The position numbers and the translations under genes are program-made. Below the pieces are notes generated by a model. It was not told where the DNA came from. It saw only the letters and a program-made list of their open reading frames with translations, and did not search any database. 64,000 nt of DNA from an uncultured Porphyromonadaceae bacterium (GTDB lineage Bacteria > Bacteroidota > Bacteroidia > Bacteroidales > Muribaculaceae): NCBI GenBank assembly GCA_900548705.1, contig URLF01000001.1, positions 1 to 64,000 on the forward strand, given 5' to 3'. Below are positions 17,279-26,984 of this stretch, in pieces. How positions within the stretch are numbered: the first letter of the stretch is position 1; every line of letters starts with the position of its first letter.

Positions 17279-17839
17279 TCAGACTTGTGTTATGGGGGTG
17301 CGGTCGTTCTGTCCTTGGCGCAGGTATTGTGACGGAGTCAGGCCGGTGACCTCCTTGAACTGGCGTGACAGATGCGAGACGGAGGAGTAACCTGTAAGGT
17401 CTGCGATTTCACTGACGCTCATCTGGTTGTAGCTCATCAATTCCTTCACAAGCTCAATCTTTTGGGCGATGAAATATTTTTCAATCGTCCGGCCCTCCTG
17501 GGCGGAGAAAATGCGGCTGGCTGTGTCATAGGTAATGTCCATATGCTTCTCAAGACAGGCTGAGAGATTTAGCGGACAATCGCGTTCGATACGGACATGA
17601 CGTATGATGGTCTTCTTGATATTCTCGACAATCATTGCGTTGCGGTCTGAAATCCTTTCGAAACCATCCGCCTCAAGTTCGCTGTCAAGTGCGTCAAGGG
17701 AAATTTTCTTGAACTCATCATCCGGGATCCTCACAGACCCGAGCATCACCTCGGCATTCTGAATTCCAAGTTTTTTCAAAATGGTTTCCACAGCCCTCAT
17801 ACAATGGCGGCACACCATATTCTTTATCATTATTTCCAT
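17279..17839 (-). CDS. HMA-domain/AraC-type fusion transcription regulator
   Basis: A 186-residue regulator with two parts. Residues 1-65 have the ferredoxin-like heavy-metal-associated fold, beginning MEIMIKNMVCRHC with the metal-binding pair Cys10 and Cys13, and a second half ALDSELEADGFE. Residues 75-176 are an AraC/XylS double helix-turn-helix (NLSACLEKHMDITYDTASRIF, then VSEIADLTGYSSVSHLSRQFKEVTG and PSQYLRQ). Copper- or zinc-responsive control is inferred from the HMA part; the nearby permease with its own HMA tail is the obvious candidate target. It has its own terminator and starts just left of the TPR gene's terminator. Confidence 0.88.
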   Translation of the reverse strand: MEIMIKNMVCRHCMRAVETILKKLGIQNAEVMLGSVRIPDDEFKKISLDALDSELEADGFERISDRNAMIVENIKKTIIRHVRIERDCPLNLSACLEKHMDITYDTASRIFSAQEGRTIEKYFIAQKIELVKELMSYNQMSVSEIADLTGYSSVSHLSRQFKEVTGLTPSQYLRQGQNDRTPITQV

Positions 17840-17867
17840 AGTAACGGGAATGTGAATGGGTAAAATT

Positions 17868-17901
17868 CAGGGACATCGCCGGGCGCCCGGCGATGTCCCT
17901 G
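17868..17901 (-). terminator. Terminator downstream of the gyrA-TPR unit
   Basis: A perfect 34-nt palindrome (17-bp arms 17868-17884 and 17885-17901), 30 nt after the TPR stop. In RNA the central bases form the loop. On the minus strand it is followed by AATTTT. Confidence 0.75.
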
Positions 17902-17931
17902 AAAAAAGGTTGACGGAAAAATCCCGACAGA

Positions 17932-19143
17932 TTACATAGCTCTCACGCGCTCAAGATTGGCTTCGTCACCAACCTTGTAGTAAATCGAGCGGAGAAGAGT
18001 CAGGCAATCAGTAAGATTCTCGTTGATTTGGTAAGCCTTTTCAAGATAACCTGCGGCCTCACGGTAGAGGGGGAAGGTACGTTCCTGACAGAACTTCTCA
18101 TATTCGGCCTGCGAGACATTCGCGCCCTCGTTCTGGTCGATGGCATCAGCTTCCTGGCAAAGCTTGTAGGCATACTGGAAGAGAGCGTTGGCATTGTTGG
18201 CATCGAGGTCGATAGCTTTCTTGTAGAGAGCCTTGGCCTCGTCAGACTTGCTCTGCTGATCAAGTATGATACCCTTCAGGAAATAAACCTGGCCGTTGTT
18301 GGGATCCTTGGCGATGTATGGCTCAAGGAGTTCGGAAGCCTTGTCATATTCCTTCTTGTCGAGGTAGTTGTTGATCATGGTGCCGAGGTAGCTGTTCTCG
18401 GGATATACCTCATAAGCAGCCTGCGCGATTTCAGCCGCCTTGGCGAGGTCCTTCATCTGGGTCGCGGAAGTGATGGCGTAGTCATAGGCTTCTTTCTTGT
18501 TATAACCCAGCTTGATAGCCTCCAGGAAGCTGTCAAGGGCAGGCGCGGGATTGTTGGCCAGAGAGTAGGCGCAACCGGTGTAGAACTCATACATGCCGAC
18601 GATGGTATCAGGCTGAGCCTTGAGGCCGGCTTTCGCGAAACGCTCATCCTTGGGGAGATTGATGAACAAAGTCCATGCCTCGGCAGCCTTGGCGTAATCG
18701 TGGGCATCATTGTAGAACCACTGGCCGGCATCTGCTGTCAGGGTATAGTTGTTGACAATCTGCTTGAGAATATCTTTGGAGTATTTGGTCTTGACCTTAC
18801 CTTTGGCATCGGCCACAGAATCGAGAGGGAGAGCCTTCTGGAGGTACTCGAAACCGTCAAGCACGAACTGGGCAGCCTGGGGGGCATTGAGCTCGCCGGT
18901 AACGCGCTGCATCGCGGCTGCGTTGTTGACAAAATCCAGGGCGCCCTTTCCGGCCACATACCAGGTCTGGGCCTGATTGGCGGATTCCGGATTGGTGAAT
19001 GCCGGTGTCAGGGTCTCGATAGCCTTCGGATACGAGGCCACATCTCCTTTGAGCTGATGCTCCACATCCTTGACGACCTGCATCTGGGCTGACATGGAAC
19101 CCACTGCAAGACAGGCAAGACCTAAGATGCTTATTTTCTTCAT
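17932..19143 (-). CDS. Exported tetratricopeptide-repeat protein
   Basis: A 403-residue protein with signal peptide MKKISILGLACLAVGSMSAQ, then helical repeats. TPR-like pairs are visible near 207-225 (GCAYSLANNPAPALDSFLEAIKLG), 240-275, 285-330 (GQVYFLKGIILDQQSKSDEAKALYKKAIDLDANNANALFQYAY) and 355-400. It is probably periplasmic or associated with the outer membrane; TPR proteins bind other proteins, but the partner is unknown. The ATG lies 33 nt after the gyrA stop and no promoter is visible between them, so it is probably cotranscribed with gyrA, an arrangement seen in other Bacteroidales. Confidence 0.85.
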   Translation of the reverse strand: MKKISILGLACLAVGSMSAQMQVVKDVEHQLKGDVASYPKAIETLTPAFTNPESANQAQTWYVAGKGALDFVNNAAAMQRVTGELNAPQAAQFVLDGFEYLQKALPLDSVADAKGKVKTKYSKDILKQIVNNYTLTADAGQWFYNDAHDYAKAAEAWTLFINLPKDERFAKAGLKAQPDTIVGMYEFYTGCAYSLANNPAPALDSFLEAIKLGYNKKEAYDYAITSATQMKDLAKAAEIAQAAYEVYPENSYLGTMINNYLDKKEYDKASELLEPYIAKDPNNGQVYFLKGIILDQQSKSDEAKALYKKAIDLDANNANALFQYAYKLCQEADAIDQNEGANVSQAEYEKFCQERTFPLYREAAGYLEKAYQINENLTDCLTLLRSIYYKVGDEANLERVRAM

Positions 19144-19176
19144 GACGAAAAAGTTTTATGATATGTATAAGGTAAT

Positions 19177-21768
19177 TTATTCTTCGTTGTCCTCGTCGTT
19201 AACAACATCGTCGGTGTCGTCAATGTTCTCATCCACCTCATCTTCATCGATATCGTCGATAGAATTGTCTACCGGCTCATCAAGAATCTCCGGATTCTCG
19301 ATGGCTTCCAGAGCCTCCTCCTCGGGATCTGTATCGACGCAGCAAACTGAGGCAATCTCGTCGCCACGTTTGTCGAGGTTGATGATGCGGACACCCTGTG
19401 TGGCGCGACCCATCACACGGATATCGGCAACACGGATACGGAGAGTGATGCCCGAACGGTTGATAATCATCAGGTCGTTCTCGTCGGTCACGCTCTTGAT
19501 GGCCACCAGTTTGCCGGTCTTTTCGGTGACATTCATCGTCTTGACACCCTTTCCGCCACGGTTTGTTATACGGTAGCCTTCGATGTCAGAACGTTTGCCA
19601 TATCCGTTTTCTGAAACGACCATCACTGTATGGTTGTCATCGGGAGCCATGCAGACCATTCCGATCACTTCATCATCGCCGCCATCGAGACGCATGCCAC
19701 GGACACCGCCGGTGACACGTCCCATCTGACGGACGGTAGACTCGTTGAAGCGGATGGCACGTCCGTTGCGGTTGGCCATCAGTATCTCGCAGTTGCCGTC
19801 GGTCAGCTCCACTCCGATAAGCTTGTCCTCTTCGCGGAGGATAATGGCTTTCTTACCCTTGATGTTGATGCGGGCATACTCGGTAAGCGAAGTCTTTTTG
19901 ATTTGTCCGAGACGGGTGGCGAACACAAGGTTGTGGGACGCGGTGAACTCGGTATCGTCGAGATTCTTGATTTTGATGAATGCGTTGACCGAATCTCCCG
20001 GCTCGATATTGAGCAGATTCTGAATGGCACGTCCCTTGGTATTCTTGGCTCCTTCGGGAAGCTCGTAGACCTTCATCTTGTAGACCATACCCTTCTGGGT
20101 GAAGAAGAGCAGATTGTTGTGCATCGACGCAGGGTAGATGTACTCGATGAAATCCTCTTCTCGGGTGTTTGAGCCGCGTGAACCCACGCCGCCTCTGTTC
20201 TGGGCGCGGAATTCCGAGAGGGGAGTACGCTTGATATAGCCGAGGTGGGAGATGGTGATAATCATCTCGTCATCGGCATAGAAATCTTCCGCGTTGAAAT
20301 CGCCGGCGGCATATTCGATTTTAGTGCGGCGTTCGTTGCCGAAGCGGTCACGGATTTCAAGCAGCTCATCCTTGATGACATTGCGGCATACGGAGTCGTC
20401 GCTGAGGATAAGCTCAAGGCGAGCGATGAGCTGCTTCAATTCTTCGTACTGGGCGTGGAGCTTGTCCTGCTCCAGGCCGGTAAGCTGACGAAGACGCATG
20501 TCGACGATTGCCTGGGTCTGGGGGTCGGTCAGTCCGAACCGTTCGGTAAGGGTCTGACGGGCCGCATCGGGGGATTCGGCATGACGGATTATACGGATAA
20601 CCTCGTCTATGTTGTCACACGCGATGATGAGTCCTTCGAGGATATGAGCACGTTCCTGCGCCTTCCGAAGCTCGAACTGAGTGCGGCGAATCACCACATC
20701 GTGACGATGGTCGACAAACGCGCCGACAATCTCTTTGAGGTTGAGCAGACGGGGACGACCGTTAACCAAAGCCACATTGTTGACCGAGAAGGTGGACTGC
20801 ATCGGTGTCATCTTGTAGAGCTTGTTCAGGACAACATTTGCGTTGGCGTCCTGACGGAGCTTGATGACGATACGCATCCCCTTGTAATCGCTCTCGTCAT
20901 TGAGGTCGGCGATTCCTTCGAGTTTCTTCTCAGTTACAAGTTCGGCTATATATTTAATGAGTTCGGCCTTGTTGACACCATAGGGAATTTCGTGGACGAC
21001 AATCACCTCGTGATCCTTCTCCTGCTCGATGTCAGCGTTGGCACGGATGACGATACGACCGCGACCGGTCTCATAAGCCTCTTTCACGCCATTCGTTCCG
21101 AAAATCGTTCCACCGGTAGGGAAATCCGGAGCCGGAATCACCTTCATGAGGTCGGCAATCGAGATTTCTGGATTATCGATGTAGGCGACGCAGGCGTTGA
21201 TTGACTCGGAGAGATTGTGGGTCGGCATATTGGTGGCCATACCTACGGCGATACCCGACGCTCCGTTGACCAGGAGGTTGGGGATACGGGTGGGGAGCAC
21301 CACCGGTTCCTTTCGGGCATTGTCATATGTCGGCTGGAAATCGACGGTCTCGCTGTCAATGTCGCGGAGCATCTCCTCTCCGATTTTCTGGAGACGTACC
21401 TCGGTATAACGCATGGCCGCAGGGCCGTCGCCGTCAATCGAGCCAAAGTTGCCATGGCCGTCAACGAGGCATTCGCGCATCGCCCACCACTGGGCCATAC
21501 GGACGATTGTGCCATAAATTGAGGAGTCGCCGTGGGGATGATATTTACCCATTACCTCTCCGACAGCGTTGGCGGCCTTCTTGTGGGCCTTATCTGAAGT
21601 GTTGCCCATAACGTTCATACCGTAAAGCACACGGCGGTGTACAGGCTTGAGTCCGTCACGGACGTCGGGAAGGGCACGCGAAACGATGACCGACATCGAA
21701 TAATCGATGTAGGCCGACTTCATTTCGTTTTCGATGTTAATCTTGATAATGCGGTCTTCGTCGAGCAT
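19177..21768 (-). CDS. gyrA: DNA gyrase subunit A
   Basis: Type II topoisomerase subunit that cuts and religates DNA; pairs with GyrB. It has 863 residues from the ATG at 21768 ([20 protein letters not shown]); an extension upstream to 21810 lacks homology. The winged-helix region [19 protein letters not shown] carries the quinolone determinant, and the catalytic Tyr lies in [10 protein letters not shown]. The C-terminal DNA-wrapping domain has a GyrA-box-like [10 protein letters not shown] motif, which separates GyrA from ParC. The C-terminus ends in about 50 mostly acidic residues. At the position of E. coli Asp87 there is Gly. The divergent gene is clpC. Confidence 0.96.
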   Translation of the reverse strand: MLDEDRIIKINIENEMKSAYIDYSMSVIVSRALPDVRDGLKPVHRRVLYGMNVMGNTSDKAHKKAANAVGEVMGKYHPHGDSSIYGTIVRMAQWWAMRECLVDGHGNFGSIDGDGPAAMRYTEVRLQKIGEEMLRDIDSETVDFQPTYDNARKEPVVLPTRIPNLLVNGASGIAVGMATNMPTHNLSESINACVAYIDNPEISIADLMKVIPAPDFPTGGTIFGTNGVKEAYETGRGRIVIRANADIEQEKDHEVIVVHEIPYGVNKAELIKYIAELVTEKKLEGIADLNDESDYKGMRIVIKLRQDANANVVLNKLYKMTPMQSTFSVNNVALVNGRPRLLNLKEIVGAFVDHRHDVVIRRTQFELRKAQERAHILEGLIIACDNIDEVIRIIRHAESPDAARQTLTERFGLTDPQTQAIVDMRLRQLTGLEQDKLHAQYEELKQLIARLELILSDDSVCRNVIKDELLEIRDRFGNERRTKIEYAAGDFNAEDFYADDEMIITISHLGYIKRTPLSEFRAQNRGGVGSRGSNTREEDFIEYIYPASMHNNLLFFTQKGMVYKMKVYELPEGAKNTKGRAIQNLLNIEPGDSVNAFIKIKNLDDTEFTASHNLVFATRLGQIKKTSLTEYARINIKGKKAIILREEDKLIGVELTDGNCEILMANRNGRAIRFNESTVRQMGRVTGGVRGMRLDGGDDEVIGMVCMAPDDNHTVMVVSENGYGKRSDIEGYRITNRGGKGVKTMNVTEKTGKLVAIKSVTDENDLMIINRSGITLRIRVADIRVMGRATQGVRIINLDKRGDEIASVCCVDTDPEEEALEAIENPEILDEPVDNSIDDIDEDEVDENIDDTDDVVNDEDNEE

Positions 21769-21862
21769 AATAATGTTAAAGCTGTATGAATTAGCGCTTT
21801 GTCCCGTCACGCGGGAGAAGGGAGAGATTCCGGGGGATGCGCCGCTCCGCCGAAATAACTTA

Positions 21863-21870
21863 CAAAGATA
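21863..21870 (-). promoter_or_regulatory. Probable -7 element of the gyrA promoter
   Basis: Minus-strand TATCTTTG, 95 nt upstream of the gyrA ATG. It is back to back with the clpC -7 box, 24 nt away. Confidence 0.5.
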
Positions 21871-21893
21871 GTCATTTTTCGCGAAAGAATTGT

Positions 21894-21901
21894 TATATTT
21901 G
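21894..21901 (+). promoter_or_regulatory. Probable -7 element of the clpC promoter
   Basis: Plus-strand TATATTTG. It implies a clpC leader of about 150 nt (to 22057), which contains a 10-bp palindrome at 21953-21962 and a good Shine-Dalgarno-like AGAAAGGAG just before the ATG. Confidence 0.5.
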
Positions 21902-22057
21902 CATCAGAAATCATTTCCGATAAGTACGACACGTTTCATTTAAGGATTTTTAAGCCCGCGGGCGACCAAGTGGAATACAATTTGGCACACTCTTTGCCGT
22001 TAAGAAGTAACATATCCACGAAACAAAGAATCCATTTTCAATTAAGAAAGGAGATAA

Positions 22058-24670
22058 ATGGACATCAACTTCACCGAACAACTGAAAAACATCCTGGAAC
22101 TCAGCCGTCAGGAGGCTGTGCGCCACAATAACGACATAATCAACCCGGAACATATGTTTCTGGCGATACTCGGCGACACCGGCTCCAAGGTGTTTTCCCT
22201 TCTGGAGAAAATATCCCGGAATGTCTCCGTCTACCAGCTACGCCAACAGCTCGACGACTCACTCTTCGACACCTCGTCAGGCCGTATCGGTGGGGATGTG
22301 ACCGCCAGCGACCTCTGCAACAGGCTCATAAAGCTGTCTGTGCTTGAGGCCCGTATGCTCAAAAGCGAATCTGTCGATTCCATCCATCTGCTGCTTGCCA
22401 TATTGCATAATCCCGAAGTACAGAGGATGAACTTCATCGTCCCCTTCCGTCAGGCCGGGATTGACTATCCTTCACTGCTCGCATTGCTCCAGAACAAGGC
22501 TGACGCACCGCGTGGGGGAGCAGCATTCCCCGACGACGATGATGACGAGGAGGAGGAACACAACTCGGAGCCGACACCCAGGCAGCGTCCGGCTGAAGAC
22601 CGAAGCGCACGTCAGGCCGCCAAAGCACGCGGGAACAATGACACTCCCACACTTGACAAATTCGGCAACGACATGACCCGTGCCGCCGAGGATGGGAGAC
22701 TTGACCCCGTGGTAGGCCGCGAGGTTGAAATCGAGCGTCTCGCCCAGATTCTCAGCCGCCGAAAGAAGAACAATCCGGTTCTTATCGGAGAGCCTGGAGT
22801 CGGCAAGTCGGCCATTGTGGAGGGTCTGGCGCTCCGTATCGTGCAGCGCAAGGTTTCACGCATCCTCTTCGACAAGAGGGTAGTGTCGCTTGATATGGCC
22901 TCGCTTGTGGCCGGCACAAAATACCGTGGCCAGTTTGAGGAACGCGTCAAGGCGATTCTCAACGAGCTTTCGAAGAATCCCAATGTGATACTCTTCATCG
23001 ACGAGCTCCACACAATCGTCGGAGCGGGTAACTCAGCCGGACAGATGGATGCGGCCAACCTGCTCAAACCGGCTCTCGCACGCGGTGAAATCCAATGCAT
23101 CGGAGCCACGACCCTTGACGAGTACCGCAAGAACATCGAGAAGGATGGCGCACTGGAGCGTCGTTTCCAGAAAGTGATGGTCGAGCCAACCACTCCCGAA
23201 GAGACCCTCCAGATTCTCAACAATATCAAGGACAAATATGAGGCTCACCATAATGTGAACTTCACCGATGACGCGCTAAAGGCTTGTGTAAGCCTGACGG
23301 AGCGTTATATTTCCGACCGCAATTTCCCCGACAAGGCCATTGACGCGCTTGACGAGGCCGGTTCACGCGCCCACATAACCAATATCGTGGTTCCGCAGGA
23401 AATCGAGCAGCTCGAAAAGGAAATCGTCGAAGCCGGGGCATCGAAACTCGCTGCCGCGCAGTCACAGAATTTCGAGAAAGCAGCATCTTTCCGTGACAAG
23501 GAACAGACCCTCAAACAGCAACTCGCAGAAGCCAACGAGCGTTGGGAGAAACAGCTTGAGGCGGACAAGGTGACAGTCGACGAGGAGAAAGTGGCAGAGG
23601 TGGTAGCCATGATGACCGGCGTGCCGGTTCAGCGCATAGCCCAGGCCGAAGGTTCGCGCCTGCGGGAGATGGCCCCCAAACTCAAAGGGGACATCATCGG
23701 CCAGGATGGCGCGATTGACAAGATTGTGAAAGCCATCCAGCGTAACAGGGTAGGGCTCAAAGACCCCAACAAGCCGATAGGAACCTTTATGTTCCTCGGG
23801 CCGACCGGTGTCGGCAAGACCCACCTCGCTAAAAAACTGGCTGAATACCTGTTTGACAGCGCAGACACCCTTATCCGTGTCGACATGAGCGAATATATGG
23901 AGAAATTCACGGTCAGCCGCCTTGTCGGCGAGCCTCCGGGATATGTCGGCTACGAGGAGGGAGGCCAGCTGACCGAGAAGGTGAGACGCAAGCCTTACTC
24001 TGTGGTGCTTCTGGATGAAATCGAGAAGGCTCACCCCGATGTGTTCAACCTCCTCCTGCAGGTATTGGATGAAGGCCGTCTGACCGACAGCCTCGGTCGT
24101 CATATCGACTTCAAGAACACCTTGATAATAATGACCTCCAATATCGGCACCCGCCAGCTCAAGGATTTCGGAGCGGGGGTAGGTTTCGCCACCCGCGACG
24201 CGGTCAAGGAGAAGGAGCACAACGAATCCGTGATACAGAAAGCCCTCAACAAGGCGTTCGCGCCCGAGTTCCTCAACCGTATCGATGACATCGTAATGTT
24301 TGACTCCCTTGACAAAGAAGCCATCTTCAAGATCATCGACATAGAGCTTCGTGGATTCCGCAACCGCCTTGAGATAATGGGCTACACCCTCGACATCTCC
24401 CCCGAAGCCAAGGAATTCATCGCCACCAAGGGCTATGACCAGCAATATGGCGCGCGTCCGCTGAAACGCTCTATCCAGAAATACCTTGAAGACCCGTTGG
24501 CCGAACTTATAATCAACTCCGAGCTTAAGCCCGGCGACACCATCAAAGTCGATTATGACAAGGAGACTGACAAAGTGCTGACCACAGTGGCAAAAGCGTT
24601 GCCCGCAGAAACCACTGCCACAGAGGCCTCCACGACGGCTCCGGCTGAAGAGGAGACTCCCCGCGACTGA
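22058..24670 (+). CDS. clpC: ATP-dependent Clp protease ATP-binding subunit ClpC
   Basis: Hsp100 unfoldase feeding ClpP; 870 residues. A Clp_N double repeat spans about 1-148, followed by an acidic linker (DDDDDEEEE near 159-167). AAA1 has Walker A GEPGVGKS at 244-251 and [10 protein letters not shown]. The middle region contains a UvrB/C-like coiled segment ([22 protein letters not shown]), which marks ClpC rather than ClpB. AAA2 has Walker A GPTGVGKT at 581-588 and [16 protein letters not shown]2-small domain with [20 protein letters not shown] precedes an Ala/Thr/Glu-rich tail. The Shine-Dalgarno sequence at 22045-22053 is stronger than is usual in this phylum. Terminator follows at 24705. 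Confidence 0.95.
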   Translation: MDINFTEQLKNILELSRQEAVRHNNDIINPEHMFLAILGDTGSKVFSLLEKISRNVSVYQLRQQLDDSLFDTSSGRIGGDVTASDLCNRLIKLSVLEARMLKSESVDSIHLLLAILHNPEVQRMNFIVPFRQAGIDYPSLLALLQNKADAPRGGAAFPDDDDDEEEEHNSEPTPRQRPAEDRSARQAAKARGNNDTPTLDKFGNDMTRAAEDGRLDPVVGREVEIERLAQILSRRKKNNPVLIGEPGVGKSAIVEGLALRIVQRKVSRILFDKRVVSLDMASLVAGTKYRGQFEERVKAILNELSKNPNVILFIDELHTIVGAGNSAGQMDAANLLKPALARGEIQCIGATTLDEYRKNIEKDGALERRFQKVMVEPTTPEETLQILNNIKDKYEAHHNVNFTDDALKACVSLTERYISDRNFPDKAIDALDEAGSRAHITNIVVPQEIEQLEKEIVEAGASKLAAAQSQNFEKAASFRDKEQTLKQQLAEANERWEKQLEADKVTVDEEKVAEVVAMMTGVPVQRIAQAEGSRLREMAPKLKGDIIGQDGAIDKIVKAIQRNRVGLKDPNKPIGTFMFLGPTGVGKTHLAKKLAEYLFDSADTLIRVDMSEYMEKFTVSRLVGEPPGYVGYEEGGQLTEKVRRKPYSVVLLDEIEKAHPDVFNLLLQVLDEGRLTDSLGRHIDFKNTLIIMTSNIGTRQLKDFGAGVGFATRDAVKEKEHNESVIQKALNKAFAPEFLNRIDDIVMFDSLDKEAIFKIIDIELRGFRNRLEIMGYTLDISPEAKEFIATKGYDQQYGARPLKRSIQKYLEDPLAELIINSELKPGDTIKVDYDKETDKVLTTVAKALPAETTATEASTTAPAEEETPRD

Positions 24671-24704
24671 CAGATCCACTGACACCGATTAACAATTATT
24701 ATAG

Positions 24705-24735
24705 AAAAATGCCAATCTTCGCGATTGGCATTTTT
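24705..24735 (+). terminator. Terminator of clpC
   Basis: A 13-bp stem (24705-24717 with 24723-24735), 5-nt loop and a T8 tract at the 3' side, 34 nt after the clpC stop. A classic Rho-independent terminator. Confidence 0.9.
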
Positions 24736-24808
24736 TTTGCAGTTTGTTATTATGGAGGGGAGAAACCACTCCGCCCTTAATGACAAAACTAAAAACTCGA
24801 CATACAAA

Positions 24809-26857
24809 ATGGCAACAACAAAAGGCACTATCGGCGTAACAACCGAGAATATCTTTCCCGTCATCAAGAAATTCCTTTACAGCGACCACGAAATATTCCT
24901 GAGAGAATTGGTCTCAAACGCAGTGGACGCCACCCAGAAAATCCGCACACTTTCTTCGTTCGGAGAATTCAAGGGTGAACTTGGCGAACTGAAAGTCAAA
25001 GTGACAGTTGACAAAGAGGCTGGAACACTTACAGTATCAGACCACGGTATCGGAATGACCGCCGAAGATATCGACAAATACATCAACCAGATTGCCTTCT
25101 CAGGCGCAGAAGACTTCCTGGCGAAATACAAGGACAACACCAACGCCATCATCGGACATTTCGGACTCGGATTTTATTCGGCATTCATGGTGGCCAACAA
25201 GGTTGAGATTGTCTCCCTCTCATACAAGGATGGAGCTGAGGCTGTCCGCTGGGAATGCGACGGCTCTCCTGAGTTCACGATGGAAGCCGCCGACAAAAAG
25301 GAACGCGGCACAGACATCATCCTCCATATCGACCCTGAAAACGCCGAATTCCTTGAGCAGGCCCGCATCGATACCCTCCTGAAAAAGTATTGCCGTTTCC
25401 TTCCCGTCCCCGTCATCTCCGGCAAGGAGCAGGAATGGAAGGATGGCAAGATGGTTGATACCGACCGTGACAAAGTGGTCAACTCCACCGAGCCTCTGTG
25501 GATGAAGAAACCGGTGGATCTCACCGACAAGGATTACATCGACTTCTACCACGACCTGTATCCCGGCCAGGATGACCCGTTGTTCTGGATTCACCTCAAT
25601 GTGGATTACCCCTTCAACCTGACCGGTGTACTCTTCTTCCCCAAAATCCACAATAATTTCGAGGTCACAAAGAACCGTATCCAGCTCTACTGCAACCAGG
25701 TATTTGTCACCGATTCCGTGGAGGGAGTGGTGCCTGAGTTCATGATGCTTCTCCAGGGAGTGATAGATTCCCCCGACATCCCCCTGAATGTCTCCCGCAG
25801 CTACCTCCAGAGCGATTCAGCCGTCAAGAAAATCTCCGGCTACATCACCAAGAAGGTGGCATCACGCCTTGAAGACCTCTTCAAGACAGACCGTAAGGAC
25901 TTCGAGGGAAAATGGGATGACATCCGCCTCTTCATCGAGTACGGTATGCTTACCGACGACAAGTTCCGCGACGCGGCAATGAAATTCTGCCTGCTCAAGG
26001 ACACCGACGGCAAGTACTACACCATCGATGAATACAAGACCCTCATCGAGGCATCGCAGACTGACAAGGATGGCACACTGGTATTCCTCTACGCCACAAA
26101 TCCCACCGAACAATACACTTACATCCAGGCTGCCAATGAAAAGGGCTATTCGGTTCTGCTGATGGACGGCCAGCTTGACAGTCACTTTGTAGGGCTGCTT
26201 GAACAGAAAATCGAGAAGAGCCGTTTCGTCAGGGTTGACTCCGACGTGGTTGAAAACCTTATCCCCAAGGCTGACAAGAAGAGCGCCGACCTCTCGGCAG
26301 AACAGCGCGATATGCTGACCACCCTGTTCAACTCCCAGTTGCCGAAGGTAGAGAAGGCCCAGTTCTTCGTGACGTTCGAGGCATTGGGAGAAAACGGTGC
26401 GCCCATCGTCATCACCCAGAACGAATATATGCGTCGAATGAAGGAGATGGCCGCCATGCAGCCCGGTATGAACTTCTACGGAGAGATGCCCGACAGCTAC
26501 AACCTGACCGTCAATGTGGACCAGCCTGTGGTAACCAAAATCACTGCTGCCGCAAAAGATGCACTGGAAAGCAAGCTGACTCCCCTCGCTACCGCTATCA
26601 ACGAGTCAAATTCGAAGATAGAGGCGGTGAACAAGGAGGTCAAGGACAACAAACCCACCGCTGAACAGGAGAAGCAGATTCAGGAACTGATGAGCGTAGT
26701 GGAGAAAGACCGCAAGGAACAATCAGAACTGATTTCTGGCTATGCGGCTACCCAACCTGTTATCCGTCAGCTTGTAGACCTCGCGCTGCTTGGCAACGGT
26801 CTGTTGAAAGGTGCTGACCTGTCGGCATTCATCAGCCGTTCGGTCAAACTCCTATAA
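24809..26857 (+). CDS. htpG: Molecular chaperone HtpG (Hsp90)
   Basis: Cytoplasmic ATP-dependent chaperone of 682 residues starting MATTKGTIGVTTENIFPVIK at 24809; an upstream extension would overlap the clpC terminator. The GHKL ATP site is intact: ELVSNAVDATQ, VSDHGIGMT, and the lid glycines GHFGLGFYSAFMVA. The middle domain has NVSRSYLQSD. The C-terminal part contains a charged coiled region (AINESNSKIEAVNKEVKDN) and ends without a MEEVD-type motif, as in bacteria. The adjacent clpC suggests a stress cluster, though each gene has its own terminator. Confidence 0.96.
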   Translation: MATTKGTIGVTTENIFPVIKKFLYSDHEIFLRELVSNAVDATQKIRTLSSFGEFKGELGELKVKVTVDKEAGTLTVSDHGIGMTAEDIDKYINQIAFSGAEDFLAKYKDNTNAIIGHFGLGFYSAFMVANKVEIVSLSYKDGAEAVRWECDGSPEFTMEAADKKERGTDIILHIDPENAEFLEQARIDTLLKKYCRFLPVPVISGKEQEWKDGKMVDTDRDKVVNSTEPLWMKKPVDLTDKDYIDFYHDLYPGQDDPLFWIHLNVDYPFNLTGVLFFPKIHNNFEVTKNRIQLYCNQVFVTDSVEGVVPEFMMLLQGVIDSPDIPLNVSRSYLQSDSAVKKISGYITKKVASRLEDLFKTDRKDFEGKWDDIRLFIEYGMLTDDKFRDAAMKFCLLKDTDGKYYTIDEYKTLIEASQTDKDGTLVFLYATNPTEQYTYIQAANEKGYSVLLMDGQLDSHFVGLLEQKIEKSRFVRVDSDVVENLIPKADKKSADLSAEQRDMLTTLFNSQLPKVEKAQFFVTFEALGENGAPIVITQNEYMRRMKEMAAMQPGMNFYGEMPDSYNLTVNVDQPVVTKITAAAKDALESKLTPLATAINESNSKIEAVNKEVKDNKPTAEQEKQIQELMSVVEKDRKEQSELISGYAATQPVIRQLVDLALLGNGLLKGADLSAFISRSVKLL

Positions 26858-26889
26858 TAATTTGTTTTATAGACCTTTCTGCTACAAAT

Positions 26890-26924
26890 ACCTCCCTTTC
26901 CGCGACACACGCCGGAAGGGAGGT
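26890..26924 (+). terminator. Terminator of htpG
   Basis: Arms 26890-26902 and 26913-26924 pair with one bulged T; T-rich bases follow. It is directly followed by the next gene's promoter. Confidence 0.75.
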
Positions 26925-26925
26925 G

Positions 26926-26957
26926 TTTGTATATTTTTCGCGAAATTAGTAACTTTG
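26926..26957 (+). promoter_or_regulatory. Consensus promoter of the Omp85-like gene
   Basis: TTTG (26926-26929), 20-nt spacer, TAACTTTG (26950-26957): a full match to the Bacteroidetes -33/-7 consensus. It is 28 nt before the ATG at 26985 and rules out longer upstream starts. Confidence 0.85.
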
Positions 26958-26984
26958 CCGCGAATTTGTCAACTTATCCATCGC

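Noticed and set aside
18028..19092. Open frame of 354 codons antisense to the TPR gene
   Set aside because: The sense strand has a signal peptide and TPR repeats; the antisense product is Leu/Val/Gly-rich without domain character.
20245..21204. Open frame of 319 codons antisense to gyrA
   Set aside because: Shadow of the conserved gyrA frame; no promoter and no recognisable protein features.
23462..24685. Open frame of about 400 codons antisense to clpC
   Set aside because: It mirrors a strongly conserved coding frame, has no family match I can see, and would need to be read across the clpC terminator region. Long antisense frames are expected in G+C-moderate genes with this codon use.
24725..24808. 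N-terminal extension of HtpG
   Set aside because: It overlaps the clpC terminator and lacks similarity to Hsp90; the conserved N-terminus begins at 24809.
26811..26984. N-terminal extension of the Omp85-like protein
   Set aside because: It overlaps the htpG end, a terminator and the gene's own consensus promoter; a signal peptide begins at 26985.
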